A DNA stretch of 50,060 nucleotides from JBMOGA01 sp049318625 (GCA_049318625.1 JBMOGA010000023.1:1-50060), one strand, 5' to 3'. Counted from the first letter of the stretch, positions 16,873-26,274 are shown. The notes: generated by a model from the sequence alone, not told the origin. Program-made: numbers and translations.

Positions 16873-17874
16873 ATGTTCAACCGCAGACAGGTTCTGGGTG
16901 GGCTTGGTGCTGCTACCACGGCCGGCGTCATCGGCATGCCGGCGATCGTGCAAGCGCAGACGACGGTGACGTTGAACGGGGCCGTGCAGTTCAACGACGA
17001 CCACGCCTTCACCAAGGCGCTGGTGAAGTTCGAGGAACTGGTCAAGAAATACTACAACAAGGCGGTCAACTTCGTTCTGCACAAGAACTCGGCGCTTGGT
17101 CTCGAGAAGCAGTACTTCGAGTACATGGCGCAGGGCAAAGCGGTCGACTACGGCATCGTCTCGCCCGCGCACATGTCGACGTTCTCCAAGGCCGCTCCGT
17201 TCATCGACGCGCCGTTCCTGTTCCGTGACCTGGCGCACTGGAACAAGGTTCTCGACGCGGACGTGCTCAAGCCCGTGGCCGACGAGATCGCGCAGAAGGC
17301 GGATGTCCTGCTCATCGGCTATGCGGGTGGCGGCGTGCGCAACATCTTCATCAACAAGCCGAAGGCGACGCTGGCCGACATCAAGGGTCTGAAGGTGCGT
17401 GTGCAGGGTGCGCCGATCTGGTCGAAGACCTTCGCGGCGGCCGGCATGTCGCCGACCGTGATCGCCTACAACGAAGTCTACAACGCCATCCAGAACAACG
17501 TCATCGACGCGGGCGAGAACGAGGCGGCCGGCGTCGAATCGATGAAGTTCTTCGAGGTGGCGCCGAACCTCGTCATGACCGAGCACGCGATCACCATCCG
17601 GCCGATCTGCTTCTCGGGCAAGACGTTCAAGTCGCTGCCGAAGGACTTGCAGGATGCCGTCCTCAAGGCGGGCAAGGAAGCGGGCGCCTACGGCCGCCAG
17701 ATCGAGTCGTCCGAGGACGCACAGAAACTCGAGGCGCTCGAGAAGGCCGGCAAGCTGAAGCGCATCGCGTTCAGCGGACGCGCCGAGATGAAGAAGCTCG
17801 TCGATCCGGTCATGGAAGCCTACGCCAAGGAGATCGGCGCCGAAGCCATCTTCGCGAAAATCGTCGGCATGTAA
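16873..17874 (+). CDS. TRAP transporter solute-binding protein, DctP-type
   Basis: The periplasmic binding component of a tripartite ATP-independent importer, usually for a carboxylate-bearing solute. It is 333 aa. The N-terminus MFNRRQVLGGLGAATTAGVIG resembles a twin-arginine signal, cleaved near VQAQ. DctP features follow: LEKQYFEYMAQGKAVDYG, the LKVRVQGAPIW segment with the conserved carboxylate-binding Arg, and AYNEVYNAIQNNVIDAGENE. ATG 16873 is fixed by AGGGAGGAAG. The permease genes follow after a 12-bp stem-loop. The solute is unknown. Confidence 0.92.
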   Translation: MFNRRQVLGGLGAATTAGVIGMPAIVQAQTTVTLNGAVQFNDDHAFTKALVKFEELVKKYYNKAVNFVLHKNSALGLEKQYFEYMAQGKAVDYGIVSPAHMSTFSKAAPFIDAPFLFRDLAHWNKVLDADVLKPVADEIAQKADVLLIGYAGGGVRNIFINKPKATLADIKGLKVRVQGAPIWSKTFAAAGMSPTVIAYNEVYNAIQNNVIDAGENEAAGVESMKFFEVAPNLVMTEHAITIRPICFSGKTFKSLPKDLQDAVLKAGKEAGAYGRQIESSEDAQKLEALEKAGKLKRIAFSGRAEMKKLVDPVMEAYAKEIGAEAIFAKIVGM

Positions 17875-17888
17875 TCGTGCCGTTGATG

Positions 17889-17916
17889 CGCCACGGAGCC
17901 CGCCGGCTCCGTGGCG
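17889..17916 (+). terminator. intercistronic stem-loop after the TRAP binding-protein gene
   Basis: A perfect 12-bp stem, CGCCACGGAGCC pairing with GGCTCCGTGGCG, and a 4-base loop, beginning 14 bases after the stop codon. No T-run follows, so it looks like an mRNA-stabilising or attenuating element rather than a full terminator. The small permease gene starts 28 bases beyond it. Confidence 0.75.
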
Positions 17917-17944
17917 ACATTCCCGACCGACAATTCGAGGATCC

Positions 17945-18451
17945 ATGGTCGAGCAACCAACGAGCCTGTGGCGGCGCGTGACGGCGGGTTACGCCAAATT
18001 GCTGGAAATCCTGATGGCGGCCGGCGTCGGCATCCTGATCATTCCCGTCACCCTGCAGATCATCTCGCGCTACACGGCCTTCATCCCATCCTACATCTGG
18101 ACCGAGGAATTGGCGCGCTTCTTGTTCATCTGGACGATCATGATCGGCGCCATGATCGGCGTGCGTGAGGCCCAGCATTTCGAGGTCGACGTGTGGCCGC
18201 ACCTGTCGCGCCGGAAGGAAGCTGCGGTGCGGATCGTCGCGCGGCTCGGCATTCTGGCGCTGGCGCTGGTGTTCGTGTGGGCTGGCATCGAGTTCACGCG
18301 GTTCGCGTGGTGGCGCACCTCGGAGCTCGCCGACTTGCCGCTGTGGCTGATCCACGTGGCATGGCCCGTGGCGGGGTTCACCTGGTTCGTTTTCGCCGGC
18401 GAGCAGATCGTCGATGAGGCAAAAATTCTGCTCGGGGGCGAGGGACAATGA
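17945..18451 (+). CDS. TRAP transporter small permease, DctQ-type
   Basis: A 168-residue, four-helix inner-membrane subunit that joins the large permease in TRAP importers. Helices are visible at about residues 16-40, 52-72, 93-113 and 134-154. The conserved IWTEELARFLFIW segment between helices 1 and 2 is typical of DctQ. GAGGATCC lies just before the ATG. Its stop overlaps the DctM start by four bases (ATGA), indicating translational coupling. Confidence 0.92.
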   Translation: MVEQPTSLWRRVTAGYAKLLEILMAAGVGILIIPVTLQIISRYTAFIPSYIWTEELARFLFIWTIMIGAMIGVREAQHFEVDVWPHLSRRKEAAVRIVARLGILALALVFVWAGIEFTRFAWWRTSELADLPLWLIHVAWPVAGFTWFVFAGEQIVDEAKILLGGEGQ

Positions 18452-19767
18452 CGGGCAACGTTCTGTCAGCGGGCGAGGCGGCGGCGCTGCTGTTCGGGAC
18501 TTTCGGATTTCTGCTGATTCTGCGCATTCCCGTCGCCTTCGCGCTCGGTCTCGCGTGCCTGCCGTCGCTGCTGATCGAGCCGCGGCTGTCGATGATGATG
18601 CTCGCCCAGGAGACGTTCAACGCCTACAACTCGTTCATCCTGCTGGCGGTGCCGTTCTTCCTGCTCACCGCCAACCTGATGAGCATCGGCGGCATCACCG
18701 ACCGCCTCGTCACGCTGTCGCGCTCGCTGGTCGGACATTGGCCGGGTTCGCTGGCGCAGATCAACGTGGTGCTCTCCGTCTTCTTCGCCGGCATCTCCGG
18801 ATCGTCGACGGCCGACGCGGCCAGCCAGTCGAAGATCTTCATCGATGCGCAGACCAAGGAAGGCTACGATCTCTCGTTCTCGATCGCGATCACCGCCGTC
18901 TCGGCCGTGCTCGCGGTGGTCATCCCGCCCTCGATTCTCATGATCGTGTGGGGCGGTCTGATCTCGACCTCGATCGGCGCCATGTATCTGGCCGGCATCG
19001 TGCCCGGTCTGCTGATCGCCGGTGCGCAGATGGTGACCGTGCACATGTACGCGGTGCGGCGCGGCTATCCGACCTATCCGCGCGCGACGTGGCGGGATAT
19101 GCGCTGCGCCGTCTGGCACTCGATCCCGGCGCTGATGACGCCGTTCATCATCGTCGGCGGCATCCTGCTCGGCTGGTTCACGGCGACCGAGTCGGCGGCC
19201 ATCGCGGTGCTCTACTCGATCGCGTTGTCGGCGTTCGTCTACCGCGAGGTCGGGCCTAAGGAATTGTACAAGGCGCTGCTCGACACCGGGCGGCTGGCGT
19301 CGGTTGCGCTGTTCTGCGTCGGCACGGCGAGTGCCTTCGGGTGGCTGCTGGCGTTCTACAAGATCCCCGAAACGCTGCTGGCCAACGTGTCGACGTGGGG
19401 CATGGGGCCGATCGCGGCGGGCTTCTTCATCGTGTTCTGCTTCCTGGTGGTCGGCTGCTTCCTCGACGCCATTCCGGCGATCATCATCGTCGGCACGGTG
19501 CTGCAGCCTCTCGCCCAGTCGGTGGATCTGCATCCCGTGCAGTTCGCCATCATCTCGATCGTCGCGCTGGCGTTCGGGCTGGTCACGCCGCCTTATGGTC
19601 TGTGCCTGATGATCGCGTGTTCGGTGGCGGGCGTCCGATTACGATACGCCATCAAGGATACACTGATCATGCTGGTCCCGATGATGGTGGTGCTGGCGGC
19701 ACTGGTGATCTGGCCGGAAATCTGCCTGTTCCTGCCGCGGCTGATCGTGCCGAACATGCTGAAGTAG
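18448..19767 (+). CDS. TRAP transporter large permease, DctM-type
   Basis: The 439-residue translocating subunit of the TRAP importer, a sodium-coupled membrane protein with about 12 helices. The signature segment SGSSTADAASQSKIF, the VIPPSILMIVWGGL re-entrant region and the second-half LVTPPYGLCLMI motif are typical of DctM. It overlaps DctQ by four bases. It is the last certain member of the TRAP unit; the LLM gene follows after 108 bases. Confidence 0.94.
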   Translation: MTGNVLSAGEAAALLFGTFGFLLILRIPVAFALGLACLPSLLIEPRLSMMMLAQETFNAYNSFILLAVPFFLLTANLMSIGGITDRLVTLSRSLVGHWPGSLAQINVVLSVFFAGISGSSTADAASQSKIFIDAQTKEGYDLSFSIAITAVSAVLAVVIPPSILMIVWGGLISTSIGAMYLAGIVPGLLIAGAQMVTVHMYAVRRGYPTYPRATWRDMRCAVWHSIPALMTPFIIVGGILLGWFTATESAAIAVLYSIALSAFVYREVGPKELYKALLDTGRLASVALFCVGTASAFGWLLAFYKIPETLLANVSTWGMGPIAAGFFIVFCFLVVGCFLDAIPAIIIVGTVLQPLAQSVDLHPVQFAIISIVALAFGLVTPPYGLCLMIACSVAGVRLRYAIKDTLIMLVPMMVVLAALVIWPEICLFLPRLIVPNMLK

Positions 19768-19875
19768 GGCGGCCCGGGCGGCAGCGGCCCGCTGGCCGGC
19801 GCGCGACCTTCGGTCCGTGCCGCGCTGGCGTGTTGCACGCTATTGTGGACGGGAAGCACCGGTGCAGGGGTCGTC

Positions 19876-20904
19876 ATGCGGGTTCGGCTTTCGGTTCTCG
19901 ACCAGTCGGTGGCGCGTCTCGGGCGGCCGCATGGCGAGTCCATCCGCGATACGCTGGCGCTGGCGGGTCACTGCGAGGCGCTCGGTTATCACCGCTTCTG
20001 GGTGTCGGAGCATCACGCCAACGAGACCATCGTCGGCTCGGCGCCCGAAGTGCTGATGGCGGCCATCGCGGCGACGACCGAGCGGATCCGGATCGGCAGC
20101 GCCGGGGTGATGCTGCCCCACTATGCCCCTTACAAGGTGGCCGAGCAGTTCCGCGTGCTGGAGGCGCTCGCGCCGGGCCGGATCGATCTGGGGCTCGGCC
20201 GGGCGCCCGGCTCCGACGGGCGCACCGCGTATGCGCTCAATCCGCTGGCGGGCGAACGGCCGGCCGCGTTCCCCGGCGACGTCCGGGACCTGATGGCGTG
20301 GGTGTCGGGGGCTCCGCTGGCGGACGGCCACCCGTTCGCCACGGTGAAGGCCTATCCGGCGGGCGACACTGTGCCGGAGGTCTGGCTGCTCGGCAGCTCC
20401 GACTACGGCGCGCAGGTCGGCGCGCATTTCGGCCTCCCCTACGCCTTCGCGTGGTTCTTCACGGACGGGCGGGGCGGACCGGAAGCGATCGAGCTCTACC
20501 GTCAGCTCTACAAGCCGAGCGCGCGCCATCCCAAACCGCACACCGCGCTGTGCATCTGGGCGCTGGCGGCGGCCACGGAGGCGGAGGCGCAGCATCAGTT
20601 CACGTCGCGTGCGCGGTTCCGGCTGCACCGCGACCGCGGCCACTTCCTGCCGCTCGAAGCGCCGGAGGCAGCGGCCGCGCATGCCTATACGGATGCCGAC
20701 CGGATGCGCATGGACGAGTACCGGCGCACGCCGTTCGTCGGCACCGGGCGGCAGGTCGCTGCGGCGATCGAGGATCTGGCGGGCCGGCTGTCGATCGACG
20801 AAATGGTGATCGTCACCTGGGCCTTCGACGAGGCCGTGCGCCGCGAGAGCTACCGGCTGATTGCCGAGGCGTTCGGCATGCCGGCGACGCCACGGCAGGG
20901 GTGA
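19876..20904 (+). CDS. LLM-class flavin-dependent oxidoreductase
   Basis: A luciferase-like TIM-barrel flavoprotein of 342 aa. Hallmarks are the N-terminal LSVLDQSVA strand, YHRFWVSEHHA, RIRIGSAGVMLPHYAPYKVAEQF and GRIDLGLGRAPG. The WVSEHH and MLPHYAP segments match the group of MsnO8-type uncharacterised LLM enzymes. Likely FMN monooxygenase or reductase; substrate unknown. ATG 19876 is preferred over ATG 19843 because AGGGG precedes it and the barrel starts at once. The DUF3604 gene follows 37 bases later, and a GST after that, so these three look like one operon, possibly fed by the TRAP importer. Confidence 0.88.
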   Translation: MRVRLSVLDQSVARLGRPHGESIRDTLALAGHCEALGYHRFWVSEHHANETIVGSAPEVLMAAIAATTERIRIGSAGVMLPHYAPYKVAEQFRVLEALAPGRIDLGLGRAPGSDGRTAYALNPLAGERPAAFPGDVRDLMAWVSGAPLADGHPFATVKAYPAGDTVPEVWLLGSSDYGAQVGAHFGLPYAFAWFFTDGRGGPEAIELYRQLYKPSARHPKPHTALCIWALAAATEAEAQHQFTSRARFRLHRDRGHFLPLEAPEAAAAHAYTDADRMRMDEYRRTPFVGTGRQVAAAIEDLAGRLSIDEMVIVTWAFDEAVRRESYRLIAEAFGMPATPRQG

Positions 20905-20941
20905 CGCCGCCGCCATCGCGATCCAGACGAGGGGACCTGTC

Positions 20942-23200
20942 GTGCCATATTCCGATTTCCGACCCGAGCTGATGGGCACGGCGACGCTGGAGCCGTCGGG
21001 GGCCGTCGAGGCCGGGTCTTGGCAGAGCTTCACGCTCGTCTACACGGCGGGGCGGTTCGGGGTCGACGATACCGGTTCGATCAAGATCGGTTTCCGGTTC
21101 GCCACGGATTTCGGGCCGGTGCAGTTCACCGATCCGAAGGCGGCCGGCTACACCACCGTCGAGGCCTCGAACGGCGCCACGCTCGAGTGCAAATGGGAGT
21201 TCAAGCGCAACATCCGGCCGTGGAGCCGCTCGCTGTACATCGGCGTGGTCAAGGATTTCCTGGCGCCGGGCGACACCATCACGATCCGCTTCGGCGACCG
21301 GCGGCAGGGTTCCCCGGGACTCCGCATGCAGACCTATTGCGAGAGCGCGTTCGAGTTCCGCCTGTTCGCCGATCCGATCGCGACCTACGACTACGTGGCG
21401 GTCGTCGACAGTCCGCGGATCGCCATCGTGCCGGGACCCGGCGTGCAGTGGCGGGCCATCCTGCCGACGCGGGTGCGGGCCGGACAGCCGTTCGCGCTGG
21501 CGCTCAAGATCGACGACAAATGGGGCAATCCGTCCGATCTGATGACGGACAGGGTCGTCTTGCAGCCCTCGCGTCCCATCGCCGGGCTACCCGAGGCGGT
21601 GCAACTCGTGCGCGGCCATTTCGGCGCGCGTCTCGAGGGTCTGACGGTCGAGGAACCGGGCGCGATCGAGATCGCCGTGGTCGGGTCCGATGGGCGCCCG
21701 CTGTGCCGGACCAATCCGCTCGAGGTGGTGCCGGCGGACGCGGGTCTCGTGCACTACTGGGGCGACACCCATGGCCAATCGGACGAGACGCTCGGCACCA
21801 ACTCGGCGCGCGATTACTTCGCGTTCGGGCGCGACAAGGCGCACGTCGACGTGATGGGCCACCAGGGCAACGACTTCCAGATCACCGGCCAGTTCTGGCG
21901 CGCGTTGAACGAGTTGACGCGCGCGTTCGACGAGCCGGGCCGCTTCGTGTGCATTCCAGGCTACGAGTGGTCCGCCAATACGGCCGTCGGCGGCGACCGC
22001 AACGTGCATTTCCGACACGAGGACGAGACCATCCATCGCTCCTCGCACGCCCAGATCGCGGATGCGAGCGACATGGCGGACGAGCGCGAGGACGCGCACG
22101 ACGCCCACGAATTGTTCCGCAAGCTGCAGGGCCGCGACTGTGTGGTGGCCGCTCACGTCGGCGGGCGCTACGCCGACATCACCTATGCCCACGACGTGCG
22201 TCTGGAAACGGCGGTGGAGGTCCACTCGGCGTGGGGCACATTCGAATGGATCGTCCGGGATGCCTTCGAGAAGGGCTACCGGGTCGGCATCGTCGGCAAC
22301 TCCGACGGGCACAAGGGCCGGCCGGGGGCCTGCTATCCGGGCGCCTCGTTCTTCGGCAGCTACGGTGGGCTCACCTGCTTCCTCGCCGCGCGCCTCGACC
22401 GCGACGCCATCTTCGACGCGATGCGCCGGCGCCATCACTATGCGACGAGCGGCAACCGGGCGCTGCTCGACGTTGCGGTGACGCTGGCGACGCCGGGCGA
22501 GTTGTTCGTCGCCGATCCGGCGACGGGGGACGGCCCGGTCGGGCGCAGCCGTGGGCTGATGATGGGCGACATCGCCCGCGTCAGCGACGACAGCGCGGAA
22601 CTGGCGATCGACGTCTGCGGGTCGGCGCCGATCGAGCGGATCGACATTTTCGACGGCCTGGAGCTGCTGGAGACCGTGCGGCCCTACACGGCCGCCGACC
22701 TCGGCCGGCGCGTGCGGCTCGTCTACACGGGGGCTGAGTATCGCGGGCGGGCGCGGACGACGACGTGGGACGGCCGGTTGTCGATCGACGGCAACGCGAT
22801 CGGTGCAACGGCGGTCGTCAACAACTGGAACCTCGATCGCGGCATCCAGCACCAGGATGCGACGTCGGTCGTCTGGAATGCGGTGACCACGGGCAACTAC
22901 GGCGGCATCGACCTGTGGCTGGCCGACGCCGGGGCCGGACGCATCGCCTTCGAGACGAAGCCCGTATCGGGCGGGGCGGATATCGCCGCGCTCGGTGTCG
23001 AGCCGCTGGTGTTCGAGGCCGGCGGCCTCGAGCGGCGCATCGAACTGCAACGGCTCCCCGACGTGATGGGCGAACGGCAGATGCGGTTGCGGCGCACGGT
23101 CAAGGTGCGGCCGGGCGGCGATACGCGGCTCTACGTCCGCGTCCAGCAGGAGGACGGCCACCGCATGTGGTCGAGCCCCGTCTATCTGATCCGCAACTGA
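20942..23200 (+). CDS. DUF3604 protein (PHP-like predicted metallohydrolase)
   Basis: A 752-residue cytosolic protein of the DUF3604 family; activity is not established to my knowledge. The first ~260 residues are beta-rich and may be accessory domains. The core has a PHP-like His/Asp set: YWGDTHGQSDET (D275, H277), VMGHQGNDFQ (H307, D311), PGYEWS (E342), NVHFRHED, AAHVGG, VEVHSAWG and GNSDGHKGRPG. These suggest a multi-metal hydrolase site, but this is inferred. The GTG start at 20942 is chosen because GAGGGG lies upstream; ATG 20972 is an alternative. It sits between the LLM gene and a GST with very short gaps. Confidence 0.82.
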   Translation: MPYSDFRPELMGTATLEPSGAVEAGSWQSFTLVYTAGRFGVDDTGSIKIGFRFATDFGPVQFTDPKAAGYTTVEASNGATLECKWEFKRNIRPWSRSLYIGVVKDFLAPGDTITIRFGDRRQGSPGLRMQTYCESAFEFRLFADPIATYDYVAVVDSPRIAIVPGPGVQWRAILPTRVRAGQPFALALKIDDKWGNPSDLMTDRVVLQPSRPIAGLPEAVQLVRGHFGARLEGLTVEEPGAIEIAVVGSDGRPLCRTNPLEVVPADAGLVHYWGDTHGQSDETLGTNSARDYFAFGRDKAHVDVMGHQGNDFQITGQFWRALNELTRAFDEPGRFVCIPGYEWSANTAVGGDRNVHFRHEDETIHRSSHAQIADASDMADEREDAHDAHELFRKLQGRDCVVAAHVGGRYADITYAHDVRLETAVEVHSAWGTFEWIVRDAFEKGYRVGIVGNSDGHKGRPGACYPGASFFGSYGGLTCFLAARLDRDAIFDAMRRRHHYATSGNRALLDVAVTLATPGELFVADPATGDGPVGRSRGLMMGDIARVSDDSAELAIDVCGSAPIERIDIFDGLELLETVRPYTAADLGRRVRLVYTGAEYRGRARTTTWDGRLSIDGNAIGATAVVNNWNLDRGIQHQDATSVVWNAVTTGNYGGIDLWLADAGAGRIAFETKPVSGGADIAALGVEPLVFEAGGLERRIELQRLPDVMGERQMRLRRTVKVRPGGDTRLYVRVQQEDGHRMWSSPVYLIRN

Positions 23201-23214
23201 GGAACGGGTTGGTC

Positions 23215-23835
23215 ATGCTCAAGATCTGGGGTCGGATCAACTCGATCAATGTGCAGAAAGTCATGTGGACGGTCGGCGAACTCGGCCTCGCGCACGAGCG
23301 AGTCGATGCCGGCATGCGTTTCGGCGTGGTGGGCGAGCCGTTCTACGGCGATCTCAATCCCAACCGGCTGGTGCCGACCATCGAGGACGATGGGGTGGTG
23401 CTGTGGGAATCCAATGCGATCGTGCGCTACCTGGCGACCAAGCATGCATCGGGGACGCTGATGCCGACGGGGCTTGCCGGCCGGGCCATGGTCGAACAGT
23501 GGATGGACTGGCAGCAGACGACGCCGATGATCGGTCTCAGTCCCTTGTTCCTCGGACTGATCCGCACGCCGCCCGGCGAGCGCGATGCGGCCGCGCTGGC
23601 GCGGGCGGCGGCGAGCGTGGAAGGCGCCATGCGGGTGCTCGACCACCATCTGGCCGGGCGCTCGTACGTGATGGGGGATGCCTTCACGGTGGCGGACATT
23701 CCGGTCGGCGCCGCTGCCTATCGCTGGACGGCTTTGCCGATCGAGCGGCCAGACCTGCCGGCGTTGCAGGCGTGGCTCGCCCGGCTGGCGACGCGCCCGG
23801 CTTTCGCCGCGCACGTCATGATGCCGTTGAGCTGA
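23215..23835 (+). CDS. glutathione S-transferase family protein
   Basis: A 206-residue cytosolic GST. The thioredoxin-like N-domain has WGRINSINVQKVMW, where Ser or Asn takes the place of the catalytic residue, then NRLVPTIEDDGVVLWESNAIVRYL with the cis-Pro and glutathione gamma-Glu binding ES motif. The all-helical C-domain contains GDAFTVADIPVGAAAYRW, the usual N-capping motif. GAGGAAC lies before ATG 23215, 14 bases after the DUF3604 stop. Context suggests a role in the same unknown catabolic or detoxifying unit as the LLM and DUF3604 proteins. Confidence 0.9.
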   Translation: MLKIWGRINSINVQKVMWTVGELGLAHERVDAGMRFGVVGEPFYGDLNPNRLVPTIEDDGVVLWESNAIVRYLATKHASGTLMPTGLAGRAMVEQWMDWQQTTPMIGLSPLFLGLIRTPPGERDAAALARAAASVEGAMRVLDHHLAGRSYVMGDAFTVADIPVGAAAYRWTALPIERPDLPALQAWLARLATRPAFAAHVMMPLS

Positions 23836-23847
23836 TCGCGGCCCGGC

Positions 23848-24330
23848 TCATTTGCCGGACAGTTGGCGCAGCGCGCTCGCCCAGTCCTCGATATGGTGGG
23901 CCGTCACCAGCTTGCCGTCCTTGGCGATGTGGATATCGATCGTCATGATCGAAAAGCTGCGGCCTTGGGGTTCCACGCCGAACAGCGGGCCGGTCGGTGA
24001 GCCGCTGGCCGTGCTGCGGACGACGATGCGATCGCCGTCGACGAGGACCTCCTTGACGGTCCAGGTGAGATCCGGAATGAGCTTGCCGAAGCCGATCACC
24101 TGCTTGACGAAGGCGTCGCGGCCCTTGAAGTCGGTGTCGCTGGCATAGCTCTTCCAGTCCGGGTCGAGCACGGTGCCGGCGAGGGCGGCGATGTCTTTGC
24201 CCGCCGGCTTGTTGAGCATGGCATAGAAGCCGTCGACGAGGGCCTGGGCCTTCGACCGGTCGAGGCCGGCGGCGGTGGCGGGGGCTGCGGCGAACAGGCT
24301 GGCGGCCAAGGCGACGAGCAGCAGTTTCAT
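23848..24330 (-). CDS. secreted SnoaL/NTF2-like protein
   Basis: A 160-residue exported protein with a clear signal peptide (MKLLLVALAASLFAAAPATA). The mature part has the NTF2/SnoaL cone fold pattern: a helix (AQALVDGFYAMLNKP), DWKSYASDTDFKGRDAF, LTWTVKEVLVDGDRIVVRSTASG and a final strand with HHIEDWASALRQL. Such proteins are often annotated ester cyclase or nuclear transport factor 2 family; function unknown. AGAGG lies about 8 bases before the ATG. It is divergent from the AraC gene, with 90 bases between starts, and is a candidate target of that regulator. Confidence 0.8.
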   Translation of the reverse strand: MKLLLVALAASLFAAAPATAAGLDRSKAQALVDGFYAMLNKPAGKDIAALAGTVLDPDWKSYASDTDFKGRDAFVKQVIGFGKLIPDLTWTVKEVLVDGDRIVVRSTASGSPTGPLFGVEPQGRSFSIMTIDIHIAKDGKLVTAHHIEDWASALRQLSGK

Positions 24331-24420
24331 GGTTGGAACCTCTTGTCGGTGATGATGGGGCATGGTTAGTCCGGCAACGTCCGGCTGCCGAGGTGGCGGT
24401 TGGCCAAAGACTGATCGAAA

Positions 24421-25332
24421 ATGGACAAGTCCGCGCGTACGCCCCGCATCGGCACGGTGCGGTTCGATCCCCCGGGACGGGACGGCCGTCTGGTCGAGTT
24501 GATGGCGTTCGCCGAACTGCGGCGGCGCGCGAGCGACGCCATGCTGGCACGGCCCCATCGGGGCGAGTTCTTCCATCTCCTCGGTGTGACCGGCGGGGCG
24601 GCGCGCCACACGCTCGATTTCGACGGCCATGTGCTGCGGCCCGGCGATTGGCTGCTGATCGGGCCCGCGCAAGTGCACTGCTTCGACGTGGTGCGGCGTT
24701 GGCAGGGGTGGCTGCTGGTGTTTCCGGAGGAGGCCATCGTGTCGGCGCTGTCCGGCCATCAGGCCGCTGGTCTGCGGGAAGCGTTGCTGCGGACCGCGGG
24801 GCCGTGGCACCTCGATGCGGCCCGGCACGCGACCGTGCTGCGGGTGCTTCGTCTGATCCGGGACGATGCCGCTGCCGGCTATGCAACCGAGATGGTGAAC
24901 CGGCTGCACTGTGGAACGCTGGTCGGTTTGCTCCAGCGGCTGGTGCAGTGGCAGGAGGCGTCCGGTGCGTACCAGGCGGCGCGGGTGGAGACGCAGCGGT
25001 ACCGTCGATTTCAGGTTCTGCTGGAGGCGTCGTTTCTCGGCGAGCGCCGCGTCGAGCATTACGCGGGCCGTCTCGGCCTGACCGAGAAAACGCTCAACCG
25101 CGCGTGTCAGGCGGTGGCCGGCAAGTCGGTGAAGGCCTGTATCCGGGATCGCCTCGTGCTGGAGGCGAAGCGGTTCCTGGCCCACGACGACCGTCCCGTA
25201 CAGTGGATCGCCGATCACCTCGGCTTCAGCGAGCCGACGAACTTCACGAAGGTGTTCCGGGAGGCGACCGGCGTCTCGCCGACGACGTTCCGCCGCCGGA
25301 CGCAGGGTCCCGGTGGCGGTGGGCCGGCGTGA
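24421..25332 (+). CDS. AraC-family transcriptional regulator
   Basis: A 303-residue regulator. The N-terminal part is a cupin-like sensor (RPHRGEFFHLLGVTGG, HVLRPGDWLLIGPAQVHCF). The C-terminal ~100 residues carry two helix-turn-helix units: HYAGRLGLTEKTLNRACQ and WIADHLGFSEPTNFTKVF followed by ATGVSPTTFRRR. It probably controls the divergent secreted protein gene and perhaps itself. The effector is unknown. No strong Shine-Dalgarno is seen before ATG 24421. Confidence 0.9.
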   Translation: MDKSARTPRIGTVRFDPPGRDGRLVELMAFAELRRRASDAMLARPHRGEFFHLLGVTGGAARHTLDFDGHVLRPGDWLLIGPAQVHCFDVVRRWQGWLLVFPEEAIVSALSGHQAAGLREALLRTAGPWHLDAARHATVLRVLRLIRDDAAAGYATEMVNRLHCGTLVGLLQRLVQWQEASGAYQAARVETQRYRRFQVLLEASFLGERRVEHYAGRLGLTEKTLNRACQAVAGKSVKACIRDRLVLEAKRFLAHDDRPVQWIADHLGFSEPTNFTKVFREATGVSPTTFRRRTQGPGGGGPA

Positions 25333-25341
25333 GGCGCCTTG

Positions 25342-26274
25342 TCAGCGCGGGGGCTGGCGGGCGCCGGCCCACAGGCCGACGGCAACGCCCGAGATGATGA
25401 GCGCGGTGGCCCACACGAGTGCCGGCTCGATGCGCTCGCCGAGCGTGAGCGCGGCGCTGGCGATGCCGACGACCGGGGTCGCCATGACGCCGAGCGACGT
25501 CGTCAGGGCCGGCAGGCTGCGGTTGACGATCGACATCGCCCAGTAGCCGAGCGTGGTGCCGAACAGGCCGCCGTAGAGCAGCAGAAGGACCAGTTGCGGG
25601 GTCCAGTGGATGGTCGGCCAGCCTTCGACGATCGGGGCGGCGATCGACAGGACGATGGCGGCGACCAGCACCTGCCAGATCAGCAGTTGGAAGGAACTGG
25701 CGGTCCAGTGCCGGGAGCGGACGAAAATGATGCTGGCCGCCCAGCTGATGGCGGCGAGTAGCAGTGTGGCGGTGCCGAAGAGGAAGCGGGTGTCGCCCCA
25801 GTCCATGGCCAACGGATTGAAGATGAGGGCGAGGCCGGCGAGGCCGAGGCCGACGCCGGCGGCCTTGCCGGCGGTGAGCTTCTCGCCGAGCACCAGCGGT
25901 GCCGAGATCGCGACCCACAGCGGCGTCGTGTAGGCGAGCACCACCGCCGTGCCGGCCGGAACGAATTGCAGCCCGACGGTGACCAGCGCCGAGAAGCCGA
26001 CCATATGCAGCAGCGCGATGCACAGCACGAAGGGGACGTCGCGGCGCGTCGGCACGATAAGGTTGCCGCTGGCGGCCATGATCGGCAGCAGGGTGAAGAA
26101 CGCGAGCCACGAGCGCAGCATGGTGACCCAGAGCGGCGGCACGCTCTCGACGATGGCCTTGAGGACGGGCCAGTTGAGGCCCCAGGCCAGCACGACGAAC
26201 ACGAAAAGCAGGGCGGCATGGCGCGGCGCCAGCCCGGTTGGCCTGCGGTCGGGGGGTTGCGGAGTGGGTTCCAT
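25342..26274 (-). CDS. EamA/DMT-family permease
   Basis: A 310-residue inner-membrane permease with two EamA repeats and about ten helices (LLFVFVVLAWGLNWPVLKAI at the start; LVLGEKLTAGKAAGVGLGLAG between halves). It is the last gene of the long minus-strand operon, 12 bases after the epimerase-like gene. It may export an intermediate or import a substrate of that pathway, but the direction cannot be read from the sequence. Its sequence differs clearly from the EamA protein at 4.7-5.6 kb. Confidence 0.87.
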   Translation of the reverse strand: MEPTPQPPDRRPTGLAPRHAALLFVFVVLAWGLNWPVLKAIVESVPPLWVTMLRSWLAFFTLLPIMAASGNLIVPTRRDVPFVLCIALLHMVGFSALVTVGLQFVPAGTAVVLAYTTPLWVAISAPLVLGEKLTAGKAAGVGLGLAGLALIFNPLAMDWGDTRFLFGTATLLLAAISWAASIIFVRSRHWTASSFQLLIWQVLVAAIVLSIAAPIVEGWPTIHWTPQLVLLLLYGGLFGTTLGYWAMSIVNRSLPALTTSLGVMATPVVGIASAALTLGERIEPALVWATALIISGVAVGLWAGARQPPR

